A stretch of DNA of 64,000 nt. Source: Lates calcarifer. Lineage: Eukaryota; Chordata; Actinopteri; Centropomidae. Positions 34,201 through 48,050 of the stretch are shown one piece after another. Within the stretch, counting starts at the first letter, position 1. The number at the start of each line of letters is the position of its first letter. The notes beneath the pieces were generated by a model that saw only the letters and a list, made by a program, of their open reading frames with translations, made no database searches and was not told the origin of the DNA. Location: positions 7,176,712 through 7,240,711 of the forward strand of contig NC_066851.1 in the NCBI RefSeq assembly GCF_001640805.2, given 5' to 3'. The position numbers and the translations under genes are program-made.

Positions 34201-34834
34201 CTAATAGTCTAAATACATCAGTACAGAATACAATGTCATCCTATGAGACACATTGATAAAAAAGGATTAGAATATCAAATAATGTGAGGAAAAAGGTTAG
34301 CCATAAAGTGGATTATATATGGCGACAACACAATTTCAAATAAAAACATTTCATTTTTATGTCTAACAAATGCAAATGCAGACTGAATGAATTTTACTTA
34401 AAGGTGATATCTAAGCAGCTTAGTTTGTATGCTGAGATGTAAATTTGATTTTATATGTCTGATTTAGTCTGGTATAAACAGAGCATTTGCATTGCCAAGC
34501 ACCAAATTACAAGGAGAATCAGGTGCACAGCCCTCTTCACTGGCATGAATAGGGGTGCGTAGACTTAAAAGAAAGCCCTTTGTGATGCTAATTAATTCAA
34601 TCAACTGGCTTATTGACTGCAAAAAGGCCCTCACCAGCAGGCAACCAACAAAGCTGCACATGGCAGCCATCTTGGCCGGGGCTTGTGCAGACGTATCTGT
34701 CTGCCGGGCTCTGGCTCTGGCTCAGGCGGGGGGGGCTAGCTGGGATGTCCAATGCTCAGCCAGGCTTGCATGTTTGATTCGCCTCGTTGATGAAATAGTT
34801 GTTCACATCACAGGGGACCTTGGAAAATGCAACC

Positions 34835-34835
<1 letters not shown>
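31220..34835. other. Gene-free tract upstream of marcksl1
   Basis: No exon was recognised. It contains a C11 run (about 32687-32697), a short TC run (32371-32390), and two adjacent fragments of the fold-back repeat family (about 33070-33190 and 33200-33340). The rest is unique sequence. Confidence 0.6.
33070..33340 (+). repeat. Two tandem fold-back-family fragments
   Basis: CAGTTAGCTTAGCATAAAGA then CTGGAAGC near 33090, followed by AGGAAGTCACTGCACCTGGC and CACAAAATAGTTT, then a second start (GGAATAGTTTGAAACG) leading to TTAGCTTAGCATATAGACT near 33306. Both match the family seen at 3.4-3.9 kb in the same order of landmarks. Confidence 0.65.

Positions 34836-34837
<2 letters not shown>

Positions 34838-34866
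<29 letters not shown>
34838..34866 (+). repeat. A28 homopolymer
   Basis: An unbroken adenine run of about 28 bases. It could be the tail of an old retroposed sequence, but nothing recognisable precedes it. Confidence 0.9.
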
Positions 34867-34869
<3 letters not shown>

Positions 34870-36109
34870 AGGGAAACTCAACAGTGATCACGCTGATGTG
34901 TGAAGATTTTCTTCAACCTCCCCACTGCACCACCCCCACCCCCCACCCCACTCGCCATCTCGGTCGCTCTATGCCTAAGGTGGCAGACATTTCTGCGTGC
35001 GTGCAGACATGCCACAGAGCCGGTTACCATGGCAACTGCTGCTTCTATCGACGTCTGCGGCTGATGTTACAGAGGGACGTGGTTTGGTGGGAACCCAGTC
35101 AAGGGGGTGGGGTGGTGGAAGAGGATATAGCTTTGGCGTTGTTTTTGTTTGCATTATCATCTCTGGCTTGTTTATTTTAGATGACTCTGACTCCCACAAT
35201 TTACGCAGCTGAGACTCTCAGCCTCTGTGTAACCACAGGGAAATGAAGCGTGGTTTCCTTTTAACCTTTACCCTCACCACCTCTTTGTCAGGCTCTCTTT
35301 TTTTCAACTTCGTCAGAAATTCTTTCTCTCGGTTTCATGTACTGTACGTCTCCTTTCTTTCTCTCTGTGTTTGCCTCTGCTATGGCTTGAGTCATTATAG
35401 GCAAATTCACCCAGTTGTGCCTTGTTTCCATCTGTTGTCATAACATGCAGGCCAGGTAAGAGGGCAGTAAGAGAAAAAACAGATGGCGAGACAAAAGGAG
35501 AGGGTGAGGGGTTAAGAAGTGCAGAAAGTGTTAAATGTGTGAAGCAGAGGGTAGGGGCTAGGCAGAGTCAATGTGTGTGTGTGCATGTGCAGACAGGGGC
35601 GTACAGTAGTAGGGCAGCTCATCCTCACTGGCAACGGCACTGCGGCATTACTAGGTCAGTGTGCCATCATCTCATTCATCATTATCACAGTCTGCTCTTC
35701 CTCCTCCGCTCTCCCTCTTCATCCCTCCCACGCTTTCTTGCAGTGGTTCTCTTCTTCCCTCACACACACACACACACACACACCAATGGGAGCGACACCA
35801 CGACTTACGGACAGAATGGAAAGTAAACCCAAACAGACTCAGACAGAGCAGGTCTGTAATGATTCCAAGTTCACATGTAACACAATAGCTAACGTCATCT
35901 TTGGCTAGATAGAAAGGTTTCCGTTAATAAATGGATTATTAATGGTTAATATAGCAATTGTAAAGGCTTTATAGATGACGTTTGGGCTGCCATGTTGCAA
36001 AAATACCCTTTGGCCGGTGTTTGTCCTCCTCCTAAAAAATGTACATACTTAGCCGGCTAACTTTTAGCCGTGCTAGTGGTGTACGTGGTTCTATGGTTGA
36101 CAATGTCAG

Positions 36110-36420
36110 TCCATCTGTTGGTCCATCAACCACTTTGGTCCAGACTGAAATATCTCAACAACTATTTTATGGATGGCCATGAAATTCTGTACATGACAAA
36201 ATACCTGTGAAACTAATGGTATTTCCATCAAACTCTTTTGTACTTTGTGTTAACGAGTATGCTAACATACTAAACTAACAATGAACATGGTAAACATTAT
36301 AGCTACGAAATGTCAGCATGTTAGCATTGTCCTTGTGAGTATGTTAGCATACTGATGTTAGCATTTACCACAGTTTAGCATAAAGACTGGAAGCAGAGAG
36401 AAACCGCTAGCTGGACTTCA
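36110..36420 (+). repeat. Teleost interspersed repeat
   Basis: Landmarks are TGGTCCAGACTGAAATATCT, CAACAACTATTTTATGGATG, GCCATGAAATTCTGTACA, GTCAGCATGTTAGCATTGTC and GTATGTTAGCATACTGATG, ending with TTTAGCATAAAGACTGGAAG of the fold-back family. I recognise the order as a common fish repeat. No coding capacity was seen. Confidence 0.65.
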
Positions 36421-37339
36421 TACTTTTAAAACATTTGCATATGAGCATCTTTAAAGCTGACTAATAAAAATGTATGTTTGTTGAACTATTCCAAAACTTT
36501 TTGAACAGTATTTTGTTTTACAGAGAGTTATGTACTATTATGAATATTTCTTGGCCAGTATTATCTGGTTGTAACAGCAGTACAAGTACAAGCAGGCAGA
36601 TATGATGGTGTGGGGCAGCGAGAGTGGATGAGAGTGTTCAGCTAGTTTTTCTGAGTGGCTTGTAGCATAGCTTGCTTTGGTAAAAGTGTAGTGTTGTTGT
36701 AGCTTAACTGCATCCAATGAAAAGTTGCTTGCTGTCTGCTTTATCAGTAGCATTACTGATATTATTTACTACAGAATTAATGTCTTATTAGAAAAGTGGC
36801 CTATTACCCTTTATTATTGACTTAGTAATACTAAAAAATAAAACATGCTTTATTAGAAAGTGTTGCGTAAAAGAGTAGGAGTACCCTTGAAGCACTTGTC
36901 AGTATCAACAGAGGAAATAAGTCATTATGACAGCTGTTTATCAAATTCATGTCTTTCTGTCAAAAATCACAAAGAGAAATCAGTCACCCCTTGTAGAATC
37001 AGTTTAATGGTCTGGAAGGAGAGGGCAGATAGCCTGACACACTCCACACTGTTAAAAGCCGACCAATAAAACATAATGGGCTATATTTCATGACAGCTTT
37101 GCGTTCCTGCACATTATAAAAAGGCCTGTGTGATGTAAGACCACACAGACATCTCCCCTGCTGCTTAGAAATAGCTGGCAGCATTAAGTGTTGTTTGTTT
37201 AGTATACACACAGATATATATATATGACAACAACCACTTGCGTGCAACCACATGCAAATGAATTTTACCCCCCACCACCGCTCGACACACACACGCACAC
37301 ACAGACAGACTCATTAGCTCAGTTCTGGGCTATCTGCTA

Positions 37340-37371
37340 GCTTTTTTTTTTTTTTTTTTTGGGGGGGGGGG
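37340..37371. repeat. T21-G11 homopolymer junction
   Basis: About 21 thymines run directly into 11 guanines. Such a junction is prone to slippage and assembly error. Confidence 0.9.
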
Positions 37372-37999
37372 CAATCTGTGAGATCCTCACTCTCTCTGAG
37401 CCCCCGTCAGTTTTTTCCTCTCCCTTGGCTCCTTAAACCCCCTGCCCCCTCTCCTTGTCCTCCACCACCACCTCCTCCTCCTCTACCATCTTCATTGTAA
37501 TGCAGATTTAAGGAGCGAGTGGGGGGATGGGTCAGGGTGGGGGTGGGGGATGGGGAGAGAGGAGGTTTGTGGAGAGGCTGTGGTTGGTGTTAAGTATGAC
37601 CTGGCAGCCCTGCTGTGCCTCAGCGGGCGGTCCAGCGTGGGCTGGGGGGAGGGGAGCCCAAGAGAGAGAGAGAGAGAAAGAGAGAGAGCTTTGAGGGTTA
37701 TCCCCCAGCCTGTATACATGACTCAGACATCAGATATCAACATCCCGGCTTCATCTTGAAATAAAAGATGGCAGACACGCCCCTCGTATCTTCATTCAAC
37801 AGTAATCTCATCCAGGAGTGGAACAGGGAAGAATAGGATATTTGATGGTGTTTTGTTCTGTCTAGACATAATGAGCTTAATGTCACCGAGGTCATGTTGT
37901 TGTTCCCTCTGTTACAGACTAATACCATGTAAAACTAACTGGAAAATGAATAGTGATCATAATTTGCAAATGGCAGTGTATTAATCTTTGTATTAGTCT

Positions 38000-40900
38000 G
38001 TGTGGAAGCAGTAAAGCCATTACTGAAATCTCACTAATTTTGCCCACACAAACTGTTTGGCTGTTGTGCATTGTAGTAAATTTGGGTTTTCTCTGGAAGT
38101 GTGTCATGGTGTGTATTAGTATGTGTATATTCACAGCATGTGTGTGTGTGTGCATGTGTTGTCTGTCTAGTTCTTATGTCTGCAGCTTAAACTACGTCCG
38201 TGCTCCTCGCAGCTGTCGGGAGTGTAATCCAGTCCCTCTCCGAGCACAGCGGCAAGAAGTCAGACCTCGACTGTTTACCAAGTGGCTGCCTTCCCTGCAC
38301 AATGCGGCCCACCCCTCCTACCAAACACAGCAGCATGCAGGGGGGGGGGTTGGCAGAGATAGTAGAGAGCAGAAAAAGGCCTGCAGCGAAAATAAATAAA
38401 TGTCTAGAGTCGATACTCGGCCATTGTGTTTTAATGAGCCGTGTGTGGGATGGATTCATTGACTCTGCACCTCTTATTGCGCTGAAAAAAACACAGACAG
38501 CCATCTCACTTCTGTTGTTGACTCCTCACTCCCTGTTTGATTACACTGAATTGCTCTCTAAACGCACAAGAACAAAGCAGCATACACTTACATGCATGGT
38601 TCAATTAGGATTAGAGCACTTTAACTTGTTTACCCAGACATTTGTAATAATAATAATTATCTGATCATTTGTTATTCTGATTTCCTGGCCCTCCTCTGCA
38701 AGGATTTGAGAGCAGGTTCATTTTCAGAGCAAGCAGCAGTTCGGCGACAAAGAGACGCAGCAGAGGGACGGCTTTCCTACTCACAAGGTGATACAACTCC
38801 AGTCACAGTTTTTGTCTGTTCACTCCGCTTTGGCGTGATTCATTATTTGGTTGTCATTTTGCTCCACTTTTCCATTTTCTCCATCTGCCATTGCAGCTGG
38901 GTTGTCATGGAGCATCATTGCAGTGTGTTGCGCTTGTTTGTGAGTGACCTATTTATAACCCACCCCTTCTATCTCCTGCCCCCAATTCCCTCTCTTGTCC
39001 TCCTCCAGTTTATCAAAACACGGTTACATAAAAACAGCTCCCTTTGAACCAGCGCTGGGCCGTCACTGTGGCATGAAAATCTTTGTGAGTTATTAAATCA
39101 TTCAGGAGATGGAGGGAGGTGTTAAGTCTGGGTTATTTAAATTTCACTCTTGAGAGATATTCTGAGCTCAAAAGTGGCATAAAGGACACACACAACCTCA
39201 ACATCACGTGTCTATTATACAAACAAATGCAAAGACAGCTAGTGAGGGCAAATTTACTAACACTGTCCTGTTGTCTGCACATGTGAGAACTGTGTTAAAG
39301 TCACTGTGATAGGAAAACTGGAGCATTTTTTTATCTTCGACTTGGAAAAACTGGTCAGCTTAGTGTCCAACTTGTAATTCCGAGCTTTTGACATGAGCAA
39401 TATCTCTGGTGAAAAGAACTACAAACACGTCAACAAACTGTCGTCTGAAATGCATCAAAATAAAATCCAATATTAACACTAATACATTGCTACAAATATG
39501 TAACACACACATACACAAAAAAATGAATTTAGGATATTTACCTTGTGTGACGACAAGGTTAGCGCTGAAGCTAACCATCTTAGAATAATACCTGAACACT
39601 CCACAGTTGGAATAAGGTGTTTTTCCTATTTTTTCCAACATTGTATAAATGCAGCGTTAGATCAGAAAGAGGAAGTTTCTGTTAACTGAGAGTCGAACAC
39701 ACACCTACGGCAATCATATTGCTCTGCTAGCTACTGCAGTCAATTGTGATATTATATGATGAGCCAGGTTAACTAATTAGGATAAATATTATGTATAAAC
39801 TTCCAAGTTCAATATGAGTCACCAAATATGTTGTAACATTTAACAGGAAGAGAAATGAGAGGCATTTTGGCTCAAAAATGCTCAAAAAGTATTATTTTTT
39901 AGCACCTGCCAAGAAATAGCCTAACTATTAGCGCAGGGACCCTGCATAGGAACTTTTTGTTTTACTGTGTCTTTAAATGTCTACTGTATCTGTGTGTTCG
40001 GGTGATCGCCTGAAGACCTCAGATGTCAGTCATGCAAATGAGGTTAGGAGTCCCCAGCCTGGAGGGTGTAATGGTGTACAGCTCCCTCTCCTTATTAAAT
40101 TAGATTAACGACTACAGGGCTGCAAAGACAATGGCCGCAGCGTGTCAAAATCTCACCCAGCCTGTTGGCTTTGACCTCAAGCCAGGCTTCACAACTTTAT
40201 CATCACACTGTCAGTACTATTGCACTTACTGAGACTTCTGGCAGTCCAGCTTGCCTTTTCTTCCCACTGTGGCAGCATGCTTACTACCATCTTAGCAGTG
40301 CTTTAATTGATCCAGAACTGCCCAACTGCGTTTGCTGTGCAGCACTGACCTCATCTCCACTGGTCTGCTGAGACAGCTAGCATTGATCTACTCTAGCTTG
40401 ACCAACCTGCCCAGTTGAGTCTGCATTAACCTCCCGCAATCCTAGGTCTGGCTAGCCCGTAACAATGTGGCTACTGCCTGACAGTGATTGCAAGTGATTG
40501 ATTGGGGATTGATTGGTTGAAACGGGGGATAGGGAAGGAGGTGGAGTGAGGTGAGGGCATGGGTACAGCAGGCCGTTATTTACGTTTGTGTCTCATCAGG
40601 AAATGAGTGCAGTCAGGTTGGGCAAAGATTTACTGTTACTGCCCGTATTATTCTCTCGTACATTCACTCCTTGTCAGAGCCTGAGATACCGCCCTGAGAG
40701 AGAGATACATTAAAAACAAAACAGGATGAATATATCTCCCGCTGACAGGTACAATATGAAAGACACCTGCTTCGACAACTGCTGGGGCAAGTATAAGCCA
40801 TTTGTCAGTCCCGAAGGGAGACGCTTCCTTTGTGTGTCTTCCCCTCTGGGCTTACTAACAAGGTTATCATAGGTCAGTGATGAGCTGGGACTGGAGATCA

Positions 40901-43900
40901 ATTGGAAAGCAGTTAGAAGACTTTCAGTGTCTATCCACAATGGAGCTCTCACTGTCAGGAGGGATAGGGGTGACAGCAGGCACGGTATTGGGGCCAAGGG
41001 CATCGGTCGGTGCAGGTCTCAGGAGGTTAGGCGCCATATGATCAGGTGCTCCTGGCAGGACCTCCATAACATCCTCAAACATGTAAGCCGATCAGACCCA
41101 ATTCAGGACAGTGTGGGAGATAATCTGCTTGAACCCAGTGACAATGGTTTTGATATATATATAGAAGGCCATAATTTGATGGGATTGTCAGTTCTTTATT
41201 GATGTCAGTGGTGGATTTAAGCCTATAGATGTGTAACATAAGCACAGAACCTGTGTCACAGGGAGATGACCAGACTGACGCACAGCAGCAGAAATTTGAT
41301 CACTGTCCATTGTGGCCTGATTTCTGGTGCAGAGTGCCCTCAGGGAGAGTGGCGGTTTCATTCTGGTAAGCAAAGACTGTTGAACTATCAAGGCTATTTG
41401 GTGTCATGATTTGTCCCCACAGAGTATGATGGATGTCGATGTGGCTAGTTATGAGGCAGCTCCTTTTTCATTTTCTTAAGAATTTTCCCAAAGGGGGCTC
41501 ATTCCTGAAACATTCCAGGGTGTCCAATTTTCTCCACAAATCTGCAAGTGTGGAGGCATCCAAAACCATCATATTCTTGTGTTCCAGCTGTCTGTGAATG
41601 GACAGAGAATGGAAAAAAGTTCCCAGAATTCCCAGAATCTTTTATCCCATGCTGGCATTCCTCGGAATTTGGAAGATGGGCTGGTAATAAACTGCTTAAA
41701 AGAACTTTGTGTCTCATTAAACTGCTGTCTGGTTTTATGCTCTCTGCAGAACACTCAGAGAATTCTTTGAGGGAGATTTATGAGGGTGTCATGGGAAAGG
41801 TGCCTAGGTGGAGGCAAGTTGTCTCTCCTAATGGGCTGAGTGAACCCCAGCTCCTCAAGGTCAGGTTGATCTGGAGTAATTAATGAGCAGTGGCGGAGCG
41901 CTTTGACCGGCTTTATCTCGGCTCCTGTGCTATCATCAAACACCTCAACCCTTCAGAGGGTCCTGCTCGGCTTTGAGTTTACACAACAATCCACTACACA
42001 CCTGTGTATACGCTGCTCACACATCTCAGCGCTAACACAGATGCATTCAAGGTTGCTCAAGGACACAGTCTTCAGTTTGATCAATAGCGTGTCACATGTG
42101 TGAGTGTTCCCAAAGTGCTGTGTCACACTCTAACAAGAGGTTGTTTCAGGGCAACAATAGCTCAGCAATAGGCAGGAATAAAGCTTAATGAGCTGAATGC
42201 CTCGGCATTCAGGGCTGGGTATAAACACAACACAGAAAAGCAGCCAACTGTCACTGCTGGGTGAGTTTCTAATATCCCAACCTATAGACCCATCTCCTGC
42301 TTCTCTTGTCCAACCACAGACTGGATCGCCTTATAAGGGCTGAGCGAGTTTGGAGCCTCAAGCAGTTTGGCAGCAAGCTAGTGACTGTTGGACCTGATGT
42401 ATGGCCTTGTTATTCCAAATAGAGAAGAGGGAAACGACTGATTATTGATATCTGCTAAGTGTCCGGGATGAGTAATGTGGCTGTCCAACCAAGCAGCTGT
42501 TCACCAAGCTTTTGGCAGGTGGAGGAAATCAATAGGAAGACGCACCTTTCAGATGAGGATAACGGATGAGAGGGGGGCCACTGTAATGGAAAGATACTCA
42601 TCTTTGCTTTGGCCCGGGCCTCTTCAGCAATTGCACCAACTGTAATGACACGATGGTGATGAAAGCCAGTCCGGGAGTTGTCGGAGTTCAAACAGACTTC
42701 GTGTTTGACCGACGGTGTTTGTAATATTGTTGAGGTTTGCAAACAGACACAACGGTTTTCCATATCCACTTTAACAATCCACTGTCAGAGGAAGTAGCTT
42801 AATCATCTTCCTCAGAATGAAATCAACCAGCAAACCTCTATCTCTCATTGTTTTCCCAACCCCCATAGGCTCAGATACATCTTCATATAGATTAAGACAA
42901 CTCTCATCAGCCTTGACATTATGCTCTCTGCAAACGTGAAGCACATCCCACATCTTGCTGAGCCCCTTTTCACTTTTTCATCAGCTTGCATCATTATATG
43001 TCACATATCATCTGAGAGTAGCAGCCTTTCAAGTTTCTGCACATACAAACAAAGTCACAATATCTTGTTTTCAGACGGTGCTAACATTGTTCACCAGGTG
43101 GAGTGTGTTAATAATTACATTTTTTATAAGACGTTTGTGGTTAAGTGAGATGTACATTGACACCCAAGGGTCCCTGACTCCTTTGTCTTTGACTGTCACT
43201 GTCTAAATGTAAAAGATACAGTAGCCCCTCTGTCAAATTACAGCTAGCAGCTTGTGACTCTTTCTCAAACCTCTTCCCCTTCTCTTTCTCTCTGTGTTGG
43301 TCCCTCTGGTCCCTCCTCTCTCCCTTCGGCCGCTGTGCAAATGGATTAATCTTGTACCTCCCAGTCTGAGGGGAGGGTAGAGTGTTGCACTTGTGTCAGA
43401 GCAGAGTGAAATATACATGTGTGTGTGTGTAGTAGAGTGAAACAAAAAACGAGACAGAGAGAGGAAAACAGATGGAGGAAGAAGCAGTCAGTGTGTGTTT
43501 GATTGTGCGACTGTATGACTAAGGAAGGGGCCCAAGAGTGATGAAACTCAACATGTGGTCACGTGATGATGACATCTGCATATATTCTGCATATTTTCGT
43601 TTCTATGTAGTAACACAGTTGAATAGGAGAAAAACAGCCTATATGCCCTTGATTATGTAAATATCAAGTATGTATTCTGTGCATTTTTTGCCCTCTCAGG
43701 CAACTCTTCCTCACATGGAGTCCCAAAATAGAGTCAGACCCATTAATAAACCATGTACCTGCTGTGCATCCCAGCTCTTTTCCAGTATCCCTGCAGGAGA
43801 GAGGAGGGGACAGTCATAGTCGATGTGCCTGTTAACAGAATTGGATCTGTGTAAAGCCCACAGTCACTAGTAGCACTCATTTCAGCCAGTGCTCGCAGCC

Positions 43901-46440
43901 TCTCTGCTTTGTGAAAAATGTTTTAATGGCCAGATCGCATGAAAAATTTACTCTCATCATCTTGTCATTCACTGTAAATCTCCCCCTTCATTTCTGACTC
44001 CACATCTTCTCCTTTTGACCTCCTCCTGCTCTCATATTGCTTTCCTCTCACTCGCTTGCTTTACTCTCTGTCTGGCTCTCGCGTTCCCTGTTGACTGAGC
44101 AGTAGCATCAATGACAGGGGTCTAAGTGGTTGCCATGACAATGCCATGACGACAGTGATGGAATTCATTTGGCATGGGGATCTCATGAATGAAGGAGTTT
44201 CAACCTGATGAACCTCGCGCCTGGTGTCTGTCTGTAGAGGGTGAGAATGCAGACAGCCCTCACCCCACCCTGCAAACACATAAAATGGACTCAGGCACGA
44301 TACACATTTCACCTCCATCACTAAACCTCCAAGAGCCACAAAGCTGACACTGAAGTTGGTGTGACTGTCTGAACACTTGGTCAGATGTATTGGTGCTGGA
44401 AGACAAAGTCAGCATGTTCCTATTTTAACTTGCTGTGCTCTGGAGCATACTAATAGGAGGACCGGCTCAAACCAACCCTATGACCATACACGTATTGGAC
44501 AATCTCATGAAACCCCAGAATAACTTCAATGCTAGTACTTTTGTGTGTTCCTTTTTATATGTACAATACCTATATTGTGATTAAGGTTAGGGAAAGATCA
44601 TGGTTAGGCCAAATAAATTATAATTAACCACTTCGTTAAAAGATTACTCCACTGTTTTACCATTGCACACTTCTATAACTGTAGGACTCATGTTTACCCA
44701 ACTCCCTGGCTGCCACATGCTTAGTTTTCACCCAGGTGACTTATAGGGTACACCACTTCCTGCATTGTGAGGTGTTGAATAGTTCAATGTGGGTGTAGTT
44801 CCTGGGGATACAAGGATGGTTTCAAAAGAGACAGTGGAAGCTGAGGAGGCAGGACCAAGGCTTAAATATATACAGTATAGGATAGACATGATTAAAGGAT
44901 GGCTCTGGTATTTTTGAACCTGGACCTTATTTTTTGGGAGGAAATGATTGATGAACAATGTACCCAGTCAATGGGCAATTGTCCATGTTAAAGTATGTCC
45001 ACTAAAGTGCTTGTTTTTGCCCCTGACAGGCTCAGATTGTTATTCTGTCTGACATTATGGAAAGGATTCCTACAGGACTAAAGAGTAAGATCCTTTTCGT
45101 GGAACCAGAAACATAACTATATATTCCTACCAGACTCCACTGACAAAAACAGTCATTTTACTTCACAGAACACAGGAGTTGCTGGAATACCACTGCCTCG
45201 ATCTGTTAGTTAGTTTGTGTTATTGTGTAACTTTAAGTGGTGGAGGAAGTATTCAGATCCTTTACATAAGTAAAACTACCACACAATAACACAAGCCAAC
45301 TAACCACTGCATCTTCTCTGGGAAAAAAGAAAGCACATTTTGAAGGGATAAGTTCTGGACAATCTGCATACCACAAGCACTCACCACTCATTCCACCACA
45401 CTCACCACTCTCCTGGAGCCTGCAGCAGACGAGGAATCATGGGAGGTCAGGGTGGGCGGGAGTTGCGACGTGACATCACATCCATCATGGCTGCCACAGG
45501 CCTCAGCTGCCACCAGCTGTTGTACATTAAGCAAAGTGCAGCAGGCGGATTTGGCTGAGCCAGTTATGGGATAACTCAATAACATTACTCTGTTAGGGGC
45601 TGCCTTGAGCTCTTTATTTCATAATGCATCGTGGTTTTGCCACGCGGCGTGCCATCTAGCTCTCAGGAGCTGTCGTGAACTTCTAAGCTGATTACTGTGA
45701 CCTTTGTGAAGTTTATGGGTCATTACAGTTGGCTTTTGCTCCTCAGTCAAGTCTTACCACACCTTGTCCTCTCTATTAATGAAAACACTATCAACATTAT
45801 GTTATTGTATAGATGGAAGTGCTGAATCTCACCAAGCAAGGTCATCAAATCAAACAATTGATGTTTCCCTGGCCCCTGGCTTACACTCTTAACATGACTG
45901 GGTCTTAATGCTTTCATGGAAGTAGGTTAAGTGCCTTGTGCCAACACAGAGTGCCACACAGCATGCCTGCATTAATCTGACCCACCACAAGTGCCACACA
46001 AGTGTCCCTTGATGCATTCTGGGAGCTCACAAAACTCTCCTAGATTACCAAGGAAGAGACGTCTGCAGCTGAATGTGTGGGGATTTCGAAGAAACATCTT
46101 ACAACTCCCTGCTGGTTTGCTGTTGGTCTGGGTGTGCGTTTGATGTGTGTGTGACTGAGAAAGCAAGAGTGTGTGTGGTATGTAGCGGGGGCTTTTTGAC
46201 AGTAATTGTTTGAGATGGAGGTGGCAGCTGTGGGAGAACTACGGGGCAGAAAGGTGATAGTTTGACCCTCTGGGCTCCACTCAATCCATGTCCACGCTAA
46301 GGGTAATACATTTGAAACAGCATCTTTTTCTTTCTTTCTCTCCATTTTGGCCCCCATCCATGCTAAAGCAGCCTTTGCCATTATCATAAACAGGGCTTCT
46401 CAGAACACATTTAAAAAGCTCTGTAGACAGGGAAAAGGAT
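38000..46440. other. Gene-free, mostly single-copy tract
   Basis: I see no exon, RNA gene or named repeat in these 8.4 kb, and fewer microsatellites than elsewhere. Balanced base composition with few simple repeats makes parts of it candidates for conserved noncoding sequence, for example about 40080-40200 and 45590-45780. Confidence 0.5.
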
Positions 46441-46445
46441 AGAAT

Positions 46446-46549
46446 GTTGACTTCTTTACTTTTCTTGTTGCTACGTTGACATACTAAACCATGTCCACAA
46501 AGTTTGTGTATGTCAGCACTGCAACAAGCAACAAAGTAAAGAAGTCAAC
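46446..46549. repeat. Long imperfect hairpin, about 104 bp
   Basis: The left arm starts GTTGACTTCTTTACTTTT then CTTGTTGC and runs to GTTGACATAC. The right arm GTATGTCAGC, GCAACAAG, AAAGTAAAGAAGTCAAC is its reverse complement with a few gaps. The arms are about 40 bases, with a loop of about 22 bases. It could be a small fold-back transposon remnant (MITE) or a transcribed hairpin. Confidence 0.85.
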
Positions 46550-48050
46550 TTGCTGTCCTCAATGTGATCACTCATTTTACGTCACTGAGGCAGCATCCTC
46601 CAGTGTCTGGGCAGATATATTTTGGTATTTGTTTTAACTTGTGTATTTATTTGGCCAAAATTGCATTAATCAAAGGAAGGAATTTATGTTTTCTGTAATT
46701 TTCTTTTCTAGTGACACCACCCTCTGCAACAACACCAGGGAGAGACAGCTAACGTTAGTTATCCCTCCCTAGATCTCTCTGTAATGTGGGGTGAACACAG
46801 CATTGAGATGAAGTCTGACTATGGCACGTGTAAAATAAGATGTAGTGTACAGTGGCCAGACTTCCAGGTTTGTCTATGACCTAAATGAATATAAAAATAG
46901 AAATACCACACAGTGCATCTAAATTCAACTCTAATTGGTCTGTATGTTTTAAACAATTTGTGTGTTGTCATCAAGGCTGTTGCTAGTCTATGAGTCATAC
47001 ACTTTGACTCCAGTGGCTCTTTCTTATAGAACCTTTCGGTATGCTAACAGTTAGTTGTCACACTGAACAGGCAGTCTTTTCTAAAAATCTTTTCAGCCCC
47101 ACATGATGAAAATGTCTATGGTGTATGTATAAGCACATATATGAGCATGTGCACGAACATGTGGCACACTTTTGGGTTTGAAAATATGGTCACCTCAATG
47201 TAGCGAGAATTTTAAAAATTTCCTTGTTGTGGGACTAATAAAGGATTATCTTATCAGCGCTTACCGTAGCTAGCTAGACTAACTAGCTCCTACTTTGAGA
47301 AAGCTGTTTAGCCAATCTTACTATTGTCAACTCTCCAAATGGAATATGTACATAATGCTGCAGTTCATGCAATGAACAGGAAAAACACCCACCTCACAAC
47401 TTGGGAGTGCACATGCAATATTCCAAGGAGGTTAGGCTAACCATCTTGCTAACCTTGTAGTCACACCAGATAAACAGTCAATGCTACTTTTCTTATGTTT
47501 CATATTTGTGGTATTTGTTACCAAGCAAAGCCAAATATGAACAACCAGTGTACTGTATAGCTCCTATAAAATTAGCTAAATCAATTATGTCAAAATCTGG
47601 TTTATCCCAGTTTTCCCCACTTGGCTTCTTGGAAATTGCAATTTCAATAATATGATATAAACAAAGAAGAACAGCATGATGGGTGTTCAGCGTTATGAAA
47701 GGCTGACAACCAACTCACACAAAAAGTAATTGAGAAGGTTTTTGATACATTTTGTGTCATTCAGGTTATTCAAGAACAACATTTTCCTACTCACTCTGTT
47801 CTCTTAAGAAAACATATTTGCTAAATTTTGCTGCCAACCCACAGCAAGACGCTAGTCAGTAATTACAGGTTTTAGTCAGTATTTGGTCCATAAAGCATTA
47901 ATTCCATCAGTAATAGTTCAGGCTTGTCCTCAAGCAGAGATTACACAGAGTAGTTTTACAGCCACAATAAAATGTACCAGTGTGTTATAATACCAATGAA
48001 ATGTATGATAAAGATTTGAAAGTAGGGAGTCATTTTATAGGGCTCGTGGT
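46550..48050. other. AT-rich gene-free tract
   Basis: Unique AT-rich sequence with a retroposon-like tail at about 47190-47260. No exon was recognised. Confidence 0.55.
47190..47260 (+). repeat. Retroposon 3'-tail-like sequence
   Basis: The string AATTTCCTTGTTGTGGGACT-like, here AAATTTCCTTGTTGTGGGAC, followed by TAATAAAGGATTATCTTATC, matches the usual 3' end of non-LTR elements or their SINE partners in fish. The element body upstream is not recognisable. Confidence 0.5.

Larger units (their letters stand above)
34870..38000. other. Gene-free tract with simple repeats
   Basis: Contains a (CA)n run (35760-35783), an interspersed repeat (about 36110-36420), a T21-G11 junction (about 37340-37371) and a GA run (about 37662-37688). 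No exon was recognised. Confidence 0.6.

Noticed and set aside
34555..34839. Plus-strand frame MRRLKRKPFVM, 94 codons
   Set aside because: No recognisable domain, no splice partners, and it ends at an A28 tract.
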